Assembly (NCBI GenBank): GCA_039707465.1 | Contig: CM077647.1 | Span: forward strand, 49,493,110 to 49,557,109 | Source of the DNA: Rhabdophis nuchalis | Lineage: Eukaryota > Chordata > Lepidosauria > Squamata > Natricidae | Length of the DNA stretch: 64,000 bases | Reading direction: 5' to 3' | Shown: piece by piece, positions 27,478-38,060 of the stretch | Layout: the number at the start of each line of letters is the position of its first letter | Position numbering within the stretch: the stretch's first letter is position 1 | The notes under the pieces: model-generated | Database searches by the model: none | What the model was told of the DNA's origin: nothing | The model's input: only the letters and a program-made list of their open reading frames with translations | Made by a program: the position numbers and the translations under genes

Positions 27478-27665
27478 TTGTTGTTGTTAGTTGCAAAGTC
27501 ATGTCCAACCCATCACAACCCCATGGACAGGCCTTCCTTTCTGCTACCATCCTCTGGAGTCCACTTAAGCTCACGCCTATTGCTTTGGTGATTCCATCCA
27601 ACTACCTCATTCCTTGTCATCCCCTTCTTTTGCCCTCAATCTTTCAATCTTTCTCAGCATCAGGC
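27478..27665 (-). mobile_element. BovB (RTE-clade) LINE 3' end
   Basis: Minus strand reads through the well-known BovB terminus: 'gatgctgagaaagattg', 'aggggatgacaaggaatgag', 'tagttggatggaatcacc', 'gtggactcc', 'ccatggggttgtgatgggtt', 'ggacatgac' and a (AAC)n-like end (gcaactaacaacaaca). BovB is the RTE LINE shared by squamates and ruminants through horizontal transfer. Only the 3' end is present and it is diverged. Confidence 0.85.
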
Positions 27666-28064
27666 TCTTTGCCAGACAAGCAACTCAAAATTTTATTCCA
27701 ATTCAAAGACCTCAACCAAATCAAAATCTTATCCCAATTCAACAACCTCAATCACAACCTCAGCCACAACCACAACAGAAAATACGACTTCAATAATAGA
27801 ATTGTCAATGCCTGGAATGCATTAGCTGACTGTGGTTTCTTCCCCAAACTCCCCAAACTTTAACCTTAGACTGTCTACTGTCGACCTCAACCCATTCCTA
27901 AGAGGTCTTTAAGGGGCGTGCATAAGCTCACCAGCGTGCCTACTGTCCCTGTCCTAATATTCCCTTGTATTTTTATTCATTTCTTGTATTCATAATCATG
28001 TCTATGCTTGTATCTATTATTTAATTCATGCTTGATGAAATAAATAAATAAAAATAAAATAAAT
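27666..28064 (+). mobile_element. LINE 3' end with AAATA tail
   Basis: Plus-strand fragment ending in a (AAATA/AAAT)n tail at about 28038-28064. A short open stretch (about 27780-27860) reads NNRIVNAWNALADCGFF, the 'N-R-(I/V)-V-N-(x)-W-N-x-L' motif at the C-terminus of several LINE reverse-transcriptase ORFs, followed by a 3' UTR. The upstream part is a run of simple CAACCTCAA-like units. Clade (CR1, Rex1 or related) is not certain. It abuts the BovB fragment. Confidence 0.65.
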
Positions 28065-29928
28065 GAGTCCTTCCTTCTCATTAGGTGGCTAAAGTATTTG
28101 AGTTTGGATCTGGCCTTCTAAAGAGGATCTGGCCTTCTAAAGAGCAGTCAGGGTTGATCTCTTCTAGGACTGGCTGGTTTGATCATCTTGCAATCCAAGG
28201 GACTTTCAGTAGTATATACTTTCAGTAGTATATACTTTCCACCAGAAGTTTGTAGTAACCATCTATTGTACCAGTTGTCCTTCTTAACTCCATGTTGTGA
28301 CATTATTACATATTATCTACATATTTCTATGCTTGGAATTAGAACTCTATTTAGGAAACATGACAATGTAAAAATGGTATTTTAGGTATCTGTATCTTAT
28401 TGGTTTATAAATCTTGTACTGAAATGGCCAGAATTCAGTGATGATTATTATAAATGCAAGGAATTTTTGAGTGAAAGAAACAACTGGATGCAATGCTTTG
28501 TAAGAAGCTACTTGAATAAACCAGGTTTCTATTTCACTGGAACATTTGATTGATTGCACATACACATGCTTTATTTTTTTTCCAAGTGACTTCAGTATAG
28601 GCTAAAAGTGTTGCTAGTTTGCATTCTGCTAAGGGAAAAGTTAATACTCATTTTTGCTCATAATTTCTATGAATTAATTCCCAACATGTCCCAAGAGAAT
28701 CAGAAAGAATAAATTTGATCAGACTCTGGGAAGGAATGTCACTGCCTGTACACAACATCAGATCCCAAGCATGATGCCCAGGTGCATCACAATATTCAGC
28801 AGGTTGTACTTTACTGCTTTATAACTTACCTTCCCTACTTGAGTACACTGTGGAAAGCAATGGTTGAATTGAATTGAATTGAAACATGAAGATGGCATAT
28901 AGGAATACAGAGCAAATTCCTCAAGGATAATCTGAAATCCCAGTGGAATGCATAGAAAACAAATAGAAAGATGTCCAGAGTTATATCAGGAAGTATGCCC
29001 ACTTACTCAGAACAAAAGGCAAAGATAAACTAAGGTAGTAGAAAAGAATCAGTGAAGCTAGAAGGAGTAGAATTTCACTAGTTTGCTTTCTGGTATTAGT
29101 TGTGTTGTGATTGGCCAAACGATTCTATGGCAGTCATTGTTTGAAACTATATATGAAATATATTTTCAAAATTCCAGATGTACCCATTGGCCCAAAAACG
29201 TTCAGGATCACTGAGTTTAAAGGACTACATTCTGACACAGTAAAAGACAGCTTCTTATTCTAAAGCAGCCTTGGAAATGATGCAGATCCCAGGGGTATCT
29301 ATGATAAACAGCCATGTTTCATTGGAAGGAGCTACTCCAAGAAAACAAAAGGGCAAAATGTGATATAATAAGGCAGGGGAAGAGAAATTAACCTCAATAA
29401 ATATTCATCTAAGGAAAGTTAAATGGCTTTCTTTAAAAACATCAGGGCCATAGTCTGCTTTGCAAATTTCATAAAACTGTTATTTAGCTTTAATTAAATG
29501 ACAAATGTTCAGGGAGGAAACCTTTCTGCTTTGATGTTGTAGTTCCAGAAAAATGCTTCATCTGGAGCCTTAGTTTACTAGACCACAAATTTCTGTCTGA
29601 ATTTCTTATATTAATGAAGCTGAATTTGGATAGCATTATATTTTCTTAGTCATCCAGCTGTAGGGGTTGGATTATTTATTCTCCAGATCTTGGAACTTTG
29701 TTTGCACAACTTGCAAATTTCAAGCAGAAAACAACTGAAACTTCAGTCGTTCTGGCCAATTAAAATCAGTGGAAGTGAATTTTATAGCACTATTCTGTTC
29801 TGTTCTGTTAGATATATTTATTAGTAAAGTGGAAATTATAGTTTCAGCCTTCCATGAAAAATAGGGATGAATGGATCTAACTTGAGCAACTTAAAATAAT
29901 ATTATATATGAATGTTTGTATGTGTGTA
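28065..29928. other. Host DNA with two small tandem duplications
   Basis: A 19-bp block GATCTGGCCTTCTAAAGAG occurs twice near 28107-28145, and 'ttcagtagtatatac' occurs twice near 28205-28235. Otherwise nothing recognised. Confidence 0.6.
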
Positions 29929-29950
29929 CACACACACACACACACACACA
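29929..29950. repeat. (CA)n microsatellite
   Basis: About 11 CA units. Confidence 0.9.
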
Positions 29951-30432
29951 GAGTGCCATTTATTTAAAAGATCATCAACTGCTTAGATTATTTTATGTCA
30001 TCTTACTATATTGTATATATTTGTACTGCTGAAGGCGAAATAATAGTTGTATTATTCTATCACACCTATCTATAGCAAATTCTATCTAGCATTGCAGTCT
30101 ATGAACTCTTATCACCATTTATATCTAAATCCACTTTTGAAACTCATAAAGATAAGATTCCTGTACTCTTTTCCAAAGCCGCATTACCATCTCTTGAAGA
30201 AAATGGTTTCTTAAATATATGCAGAAATTGTAGTCTCCAAGCAATATTCAACAGATGGATACAATTATTTTCTTGGAGAAAAGGATATACTTAATTGAAG
30301 CAATATTTCAGTAATTAGTCTTTTAAAAAGAGAATGCACATGTTACCATTTTTCCTAAATAATATCTCCCACAAATCATATATTTATAAGTACTGCTTCT
30401 GGTTAGACTGCTCACCACTCTAATTTGTTTTC

Positions 30433-30530
30433 ATAGAATCAAAGGATTATGGACCTGGAAAGAATTATTAGACCATCAAGTCCAACCTCCAACTTTATGG
30501 CAAGATCTACAAATTTTATTTTACTCCAAA
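30433..30530 (-). mobile_element. CR1 LINE 3' terminus
   Basis: Minus strand reads 'ggttggacttgatggtctaa', 'ttctttccaggtccataatc', 'ctttgattctatga', the CR1 3' end with an ATTCTATGA-type terminal motif. Only about 100 bp retained. Confidence 0.75.
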
Positions 30531-31061
30531 ATCTCACAAATTTCTGCTGATATGCAGGCATCTAAACAGCTGGTGTGTTTATATAAAATACTCTTCCACC
30601 CAAATAGTATCAAAAGAGAAATGAGGGAAGAATTTTTCAATTGTCAAATGTTTAAAGATATGTTCTCCAGGATCCCAATTTCAAATTCCCTGTTGATAGG
30701 GTTAGTCTAAAGTAACTTAACATATCCAAGGATTAAATGTAATTAAATCCAATTTCTTTTTGTGTCTTATACTTTATTTGGCTCTCCAAAATGACATCAA
30801 ATCTTCTAGGACCATCACATTAAATAGACATCCAGAAGAATTGGCATCCATAATTACCCCGTATTTTCTTTTGAGGGAGTTTATTCATGACCATAAAATT
30901 GTCACAATATATCTCAGATATAATATTTCAAACAATAGGATCCTGGATCAGGGATCAAATTTAAAAAGAGATCTCAGGTAATTATGTTCTTTGCCTCCCT
31001 CAAATGTATAATTGCATGCAAGGAAGTATAGGTTCAAGAGAAGCATTTGAATTCTTGTCAT
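30531..31061. other. Host DNA, nothing recognised
   Basis: No feature supported. Confidence 0.5.
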
Positions 31062-31416
31062 GGATAAAGATAAAGGTAAAGGTTCCCCTTGCACATATGT
31101 GCTAGTCATTCCTGACTCTAGGGGGCAGTGTTCATCTCCGTTTCAAAGCTGAAGAGCCAGCGCTGTCCAAAGACATCTCCATGGTCATGTGGCCAGCATG
31201 ACTAAACTCCGAAGGCGCATGAAACACCTTCTCACCAAAGATGGTTCCTATTTTTCTACTTGCATTTTTACATGCTTTTGAACTGCTAGGTTGGCAGAAA
31301 CTGGGACAAGTAATGGGAGCTCACTCCATTACACGGTGCTAGGATTCAAACTGCCGAATTGCTGACCTTTCTGATCGACAAGTTCAGTGTCTTAGCCACT
31401 GAGCCAGCATGTCCCA
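31062..31416 (-). mobile_element. tRNA-derived SINE, near full length (about 355 bp)
   Basis: On the minus strand a tRNA-like head (GCTCAGTGGCTAAGACACTG as box A region, GGTTTGAATCC-like box B 'cagtttgaatcctag') is followed by a 250-bp body with 'gcatgtaaaaatgcaagtag', 'catgctggccacatgaccatg' and 'actgccccctagagtc', ending in a (TTTACC)-type tail. The element belongs to a squamate SINE family distinct from Sauria. A second, partial copy is at 3957-4159. The body carries a CTCF-like CTAGGGGGCAGTG on the plus strand near 31120. Confidence 0.85.
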
Positions 31417-34400
31417 ATCATGGATACAAACAGACATATACAGAGACTTAAAGAAACCACATGCATCATGTGGTACACACATATTGATGGCTAATATTGC
31501 TGTGCTTACTCTTAATGACAGCATTTGGTAATTCTGTTTTAAAAATCAAGAAATGCCTGGAGGTTGCCCAGAGCTAAAGATGCCACCTTTAATATACCAA
31601 ACTGTCAAGAATTTGTTTTTTGTCATAAATGAAGCATGGGGCTGTGCTTTAATTTTCTTCAGTGGCCTCTGTCAGGTAATAACCATAAATACTGTCCCAA
31701 ATCATTAGGTCACAACCTGAAATGTGATCTTGCCCAGCTACCAATCAGACAGCCATCTGGAAGATGAAAGAATCCTACCCACAGTTTGGAAAGATCCAGA
31801 CTGTAATTTGTAGTAACATTCTTAGCAGGCTGTTGTAACGATATTAACCAGAGATTGATCTCTTTAACTAAAGGAAGTGGTATTGTCTGTGAGGTCGAAA
31901 ACATTCCTTGAACCCGTACCATGCTACAGGCTTTTAAAATTTGGAAGTCTCAATAGCATTTTTATCTTCTTCAATGGGCATCAGGGATCCTGTCACTATA
32001 AGAGAAATAAACAATGCAGTTGTTAAGTGTCAGAATCCTACCTAGGCTTCAATTTCTGTTTTCTACCTCAGACATAATATGAATGATCATAATGATATAT
32101 TGTGGTTTTCCCCTACGGTTGAAAGACATATTTCCACTATAGAAACATGTTTGTTGTATAGTAAATGATACAATCCTGCTCGTAGCTGCAGGATTCCCAT
32201 TAGTCAAGAACCTCACTGTTGGAAGAAACATCCAGATGGGTTCAGGTCCAAGTGGGGAAAAAGACACTGGAAATATGGAGGCTTCTTGGAAAGATGGTTT
32301 AATGGTGGACAGAATCATATGGCTTGAGTTTCTGAGCAGAAAAAGGGCAGAGATATTGAGAATCCATGGATTTTAGGCCCTCTTTGGGCTTTGACCTTCC
32401 TGGGGCGCAGGAAGTGTATCCTGATTGGTTGCTGTCAGAGGTCATAGCTAGATTTGTAGGTTGTCTATGTGCTAAGTTTGGTTGAAACTTGGGAAGGGGA
32501 GGTAAAATTCTGTCCATCTAAAATAATATTCATTACCTCTAACCTGATGTTCAGTGTTGTTTTAACTAAGACAATAAGATTAAAATGTGTAACTTTTTTT
32601 GTGTAGTAAGCCAGCTTGTAAAAAGATGTAAAAGAAACATTTGATTGAATAAACAACTTAAGGAATACATCTACAAGAGATGGATGAGAATTTGTTTTAA
32701 TATCGCAGTTACAACAAAATATGACTTAACACTTTACTGATCTGAAATTCAGGATCCTATTAATGCATAGGTATGTTCAGTGAATTCTGCCCTATCCTTG
32801 GCCACCATCTTGAGCTCTGCCCAGAAACAACTTATATTTCTTCCAATGATATTTCAGAGATTGAAGCTAACCATCCATCTTTATATATTGTTTCCCCCTT
32901 TTTTGCTTTCAAAACTCAAAATAAAGTTATTTTTCAGAGTTAAATAGAATTTGTACAAGCTCTGAATATATTGTACAACATCCCTCTCCAACATGACATA
33001 CTTCAATTGTGTTGAACTTCTAATGTCGTAATACCCAGATATAATGATCAAGGCCTGGTGAATTTGGAACTGAAATTCAATACAGCTGTACAGAATCAAA
33101 ATAGAAAGCTATTATAAAGTGAACACTTTTATAAATAACGTACAGTTTATATCAATTGGTGCTTTTGGGCTAATGTCTTCTAAAGTTCCAGATAACATGA
33201 GCTTGACATTGTAATTCCAAGATATCTAAAAGAATGTCAAATTGAAGAAGAGAGGCCAATTCTGATAAACTAAGTTTGCAATTTTTTTAGATACATTATT
33301 TTTCTATGCAGATGCCAGGATTAAACAAGGAACCTTTTGCAGGGAAAACATCATCTTTGCTAGATAGCTATATCCACTTACAGTACATTTCAAAACCTCA
33401 TAAATGTCAAGGCTTTCAGTATATTTCCATGAATTTAGAATATCTTTTTCATGGTGTTTGCATCATTGCAAGTCAGGCCTCACATCCATATGACCTCATG
33501 TCATATTTCATTGGCAAGTGAAGTGATTTATTTTTAGTCAGCTGTGTTTCAACAGGAAATGCTCTAAATCCAGTTTTTCCATTCATGTGAAATCTAGCCT
33601 AAACCCACTCATTTGCTTCTGGGCTCTTGTCCTTCTTGCAGAGTTGAAGCTACTGCAAGAAAAGCCCACCAGGAAACCAACTCAACCTGACTTTTTCACC
33701 CAGCTGGCTTTCATGCTTAAAATGGACTAGAACTCACACACTCCTGCTTTATAATGTGGTTCTTTAAACACTAGAGCAAACTGCTTCTCTTTTTGAATTC
33801 TTCTCATTCTGAAGGCCTTTCTGGATACATAAAGAGTTTAATATAGATTAAACAGGTTAAAGGTTAAACCTTCAATATAGGTTAATATTTAACTGATGAT
33901 TATGACATTTGATTATGACATTTCTATTTATATAGCCAAAATCACATACAATACATTTAAGATTCAGCAATTCTTTTATCATTAATATATATTGCTTGCA
34001 ATAAGTGATGTTTCCGCAACTATCACACGCTAGTTCTGTTCACATTAAATCTTCTCTTTCTTCTTTCTTTTCTTACTCTCAAGGAGAATGAAATCAATAT
34101 GACTTTGGTGTGTGTGTGTGTCAGTCACACATCAGTCACATGTATTCAATTTATGGATAGATTCTAAATGAATTTACCTTATGAAAGTATTTTACAGGAA
34201 TAGTTAACTGAATCAACATTGACTTGAATTAATACAATTTTCTTCTACTGAAGTGGTGCTCTCATTTGTTCAGTCCTCCCCTGATTGGATTAATTCTTCA
34301 CCAATGGGTAAACTGGAGATCTACAATGATTTCCTAGTATAACTCATTACTTAGTTCAATCAACCAACCAAACCAGTTTCTATGGCTTAACTTGGAAGAA

Positions 34401-35479
34401 GAAATAAAATCTAGCCATCTTTATTTTGCTAGCCATCTTTATTTTGCTAACCTGAAAGCTAAATTGACATTATAAACTAACTCATTCATAAGGACTATCA
34501 ATCAATTGGGTAAATCACAGTTTCAGATTTTTTTACGGTTCAGTTAGCTGACAGGAGGGGGGGATATTATGCATACAATAATCAGAGCCTTGGTTTGGCA
34601 ACAGGAAGAAGCTTCTCACATCATGATGTTGGTCAGGGCTTGAATATTAGCTAAAGGTATCACAACATATTAAAAGTTGGATGTAATCCATTAAAACTGA
34701 ATGGAAAGCAATGTAGCAACAACATGTTCTTGGGATGAAATCATGTTTAAGGCAGCATGATTTCCTGCTAACTGTTAACTCCTTAGGGAAGCACAACATA
34801 TGCATTTATAAGCAACCTAGAACCTTTTTCAAATATGATCATGAGAAAGCTTTTCAGAAGAATTAGTATGAAATAAAATATTGGAAATATTTAGTTTAGT
34901 AAACATCTGGGCGAGGAACTAGGCAAATGTATATAATGATTCGCAGTATTAAGAAAATGGATGAAAAGCACTTTTCTCCTTTTTCCAGAATACTAGTGTT
35001 AAGAATCATGAAGGTAAATAATGAACGATTCAGAACTGAAAATCAACAGACAAAAATAATACCGTAATTTGTGTCTTGCAAAATTCAACTATGGATTTTT
35101 CTTTCTCAACTGCTGGTTGTGATCACCAACCTGGGAAGTTTTAAAAGATAAATAAACAAATTCACAGAGGAAAAAGTTGGTAACAGTACCGATGGTTATA
35201 TGCTTCCTAAAAATAGAATAATCCTATTTCTGATTAACTGATGCTAGGAATACCACTGTAGCAGAAGGATGTTACATTTAGCTTTTATTTGTAGGACTTT
35301 TAAAGATGAGTGATAAGATTAGATACATTTTTGATCCATCAGTGTTCTTCTTACATTCTTATTCTTCTTATTAGAATATACAAGCATAGACACCAAGATG
35401 TTATGGCGTAAGATACAAGAAAAAAAATGGATATGTGAATTATTTTTTACACCACAGTTCTGTATATATATATCTATTC
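31417..35479. other. AT-rich host DNA, nothing recognised
   Basis: Small tandem duplications only (for example 'agccatctttattttgcta' twice near 34413-34450) and a short (GT)n near 34108-34119. No gene or repeat family supported. Confidence 0.5.
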
Positions 35480-35580
35480 AGAAGAGAGCTCCACTTATTT
35501 CAATACAATATACTTTCAAGTAAGGATATCTAAAATTCTTCTTTTGTTTCTTAAAAAATTATTTCAACTTCCCATTGTCA
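35480..35580 (+). repeat. 101-bp direct repeat, copy 1
   Basis: Identical over 101 bases to 35904-36004 (offset 424). Begins AGAAGAGAGCTCCACTTATT and ends TTCCCATTGTCA. Not a microsatellite and without terminal inverted repeats. Confidence 0.95.
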
Positions 35581-35903
35581 TTAAGTATAATGTGTCCTGA
35601 TCAGTAATGCACCTAGCTCTTTCTCACATGTACTTATCAATGCCAAATGGAGTACAAAAACATGTTATTTTTACTGAACTTCACTCCTTCCCTTAAATAG
35701 CCCTTTATTGTTCAGGAGTCATTTAAAATAATCCATAATTGGTTTTAGGCTTTAAACTGAAAAAATGTTCCCCTATTTCTACAGCTCACTACTGCACTGA
35801 CATTGTTCTGATACACAGCTTTATGTTTATGTTAAAAGTGAACATATTTTGAGGATAAGTCTCTTTTGCAATCCGTAAACCTATTGCCACATTGTTAGGA
35901 ACT

Positions 35904-36004
35904 AGAAGAGAGCTCCACTTATTTCAATACAATATACTTTCAAGTAAGGATATCTAAAATTCTTCTTTTGTTTCTTAAAAAATTATTTCAACTTCCCATT
36001 GTCA
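35904..36004 (+). repeat. 101-bp direct repeat, copy 2
   Basis: Perfect copy of 35480-35580. The bases before and after differ, so the ends are sharp. The 323 bases between are unique. Confidence 0.95.
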
Positions 36005-36189
36005 CCCATTGTGCTTCGCTAATATTTTGACATTTTCTTTGTAATTATTCTCCTGAAATGATTACACGCAACCTAAGAAAGACTACAGAGATTTATATTC
36101 ATCCATGACGCAACCTAAACACAAATGACATCTGTATTTAGGAATAACACTGTGTTTGGAGAATAAGAAATGCAACAATTTTGGGTTTT

Positions 36190-36262
36190 GAATATTTATT
36201 TATTTTTTTATTTTATTAAATGTATACCCCGCCCTTCTCCAAACGGACCCAGGGCGGCGAAT
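36190..36262 (-). mobile_element. L2-clade LINE 3' tip
   Basis: Minus strand reads a short end similar to the family terminus (cgccctgggtccgtttggagaagggcgggg) with the inner stem partly kept, followed by an (AAAT)n tail. A distant or older relative of the abundant L2 copies. Confidence 0.6.
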
Positions 36263-37069
36263 AGTATAGATACTGGTTTTGTAGCTAGAATATGACAAGG
36301 TGTCTTTGAAAAATTATAGTAAAACAAAGGGTAATTTTCTCTAGATAAGAAAGCCATTTGTTTATAGAAATAATCCCTTTTAACTTTATATAATTCTTAT
36401 TGAAAAACTTGTTTTCTTTTTAAATGGTGCAATTTTCATTTGGTTAAAGCAAAAATCACAATATTATTCACATCACTGAAGCTTTCTGCTTTTCATGTTA
36501 CACTAATGAAGTCATTAAATTACAAGGTCAGAGGCCCCAATTCACAGAGAGTAATACTGGTTTATTATTTCTAATCTTATTAAGCTTGAAAAGGGTCTTG
36601 AGATGTAATGTCAGCTTTTAATGGCCAAAGTATTGATTATATTAACCTTGAGCTCATGGATAATTCACAGACCCATTTCATTTAATTCCTATAATTTTTA
36701 AATTTATCTGATCCAAAAAGCAAACAATTCCAAATTATATTATAAATAATGTAAATTTGTTGGTGATACAGTGATATTTCCCTGAATTCTTTAAAAACCT
36801 GTTATGCACAACTACTTAAAAAAGAATGAAAGAAACCAGCAGTGTTGTATTGATCCAATAGCAGTCTAATGTAACATTTCATATTGGCAAAATACATCTC
36901 AGACCCTCATAAATGAATTTCATACTGGGAAATGCAGCAAGCTCTCATAAAGAAATATATTATCATATGGTATTGTCTATTGATGGATAATTACAGTATT
37001 TCCCCAAAAGGAAGATAACATTTTCCCAAAAATAATTAACTTTGTGTTAGGATTGTCTGATATATGCAG
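36263..37069. other. AT-rich host DNA, nothing recognised
   Basis: Composition changes sharply near 37070 where the GC-rich LINE starts. Confidence 0.5.
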
Positions 37070-37394
37070 AATGAGAAGGAGAATGAGAATGATGATGGGA
37101 TGGTGAGAGATGGCGAGATGGCGAGATGGAGATGAGTTGTTGAGGATGTGTATGCTGGTTTGAGCAGTCTGGCATGGAACATCTGCAGCCAGATTGTGGA
37201 TTGGTGGACCTGGCCGAGGACAACCCAGGAAGATCGCTAACATCTGAACATCTGGAGTGAGTGCACGGGACTGGAGGAGGTGGCTGACAACATCTGGGCC
37301 TTTAGAGGGCAGTATTCTACATCAGGCCGCAAGATGGACTAATTAGCCATGCGGCACTAAATACGAACTAAGCCCCTTTTGGTCGGAAGGACAG

Positions 37395-38060
37395 ATGGAT
37401 GGGGCCTGTAACGGGACTGGATTCGATCTCCCCATCCATAAGACTCTGGATTCTGACTTTACCCCCCACCCTGAAGAATATCCTTGCACTTACCCACTTT
37501 ATTTGCTTTCGGACTTGTGTTTGTTGCCTTCCTGGACTTGGACTACCTCTGAGGTTTTTAACACGTACTCTAGGCGCGACCTCCTTGACCTGCGGGAGTC
37601 TCCCCTCTCGCAGGCCTGGCCCTCCTGTCTAACACGGGCCCACCTCGATGATGGATTGATTATTCCTGAGAGGTGGGCAAAGCGCAGGTTGAGGGGTTTT
37701 TTAGGGAGGCTTTTAATTAGGATTTTAGGGGGTTCCAGGGAGGAGGGGGGAGGGTACAAACAGTCAGAAATAGAGGGCCAGGCCAGCAGGCGATGGAGGG
37801 AAGCGGAAGGATCCGTGAAGGGGGGGGGAAACACGAGTCGTTCCGACGGAGGGCATTCCCATTCAGAAGGTCGTGGGGAGAGGCAGGTCCGAGGGGAGGC
37901 AAGTTCCATCCTCCCGGTTGGGGACACGTGGCCGTTGGTTACAAACGGTCAGGTGTCACAACCCCCGCAGGCTAGGTGGTCAGGGAATACAGAGCCAGGG
38001 CCTGAGGCTGATGTTTTGCAATGCCAGGTCCGTTGTCAACAAAGCCCCCCTCATCCATGA
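37395..38060 (+). CDS. Upstream open frame of L2 copy J (possible ORF1 or 5' UTR)
   Basis: 221 codons in a different frame from ORF2, overlapping its start by up to 188 bases. The N-terminal half is acidic and Pro/Tyr rich (LYLLSDLCLLPSWTW), the middle basic (ERWAKRRLRGFLGRLLIRIL) and the C-terminal part Gly/Glu/Arg rich low complexity. I see no zinc knuckle, coiled coil, RRM or esterase triad that would mark a LINE ORF1. It may be non-coding 5' sequence that is open because it is GC-rich. Confidence 0.3.
   Translation: MDGACNGTGFDLPIHKTLDSDFTPHPEEYPCTYPLYLLSDLCLLPSWTWTTSEVFNTYSRRDLLDLRESPLSQAWPSCLTRAHLDDGLIIPERWAKRRLRGFLGRLLIRILGGSREEGGGYKQSEIEGQASRRWREAEGSVKGGGNTSRSDGGHSHSEGRGERQVRGEASSILPVGDTWPLVTNGQVSQPPQARWSGNTEPGPEADVLQCQVRCQQSPPHP

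Noticed and set aside
37499..37927. Antisense frames over LINE ORF2 (37499-37927, 38508-38885, 45739-46134 and others)
   Set aside because: Shadows of the GC-rich sense frames; no family features.
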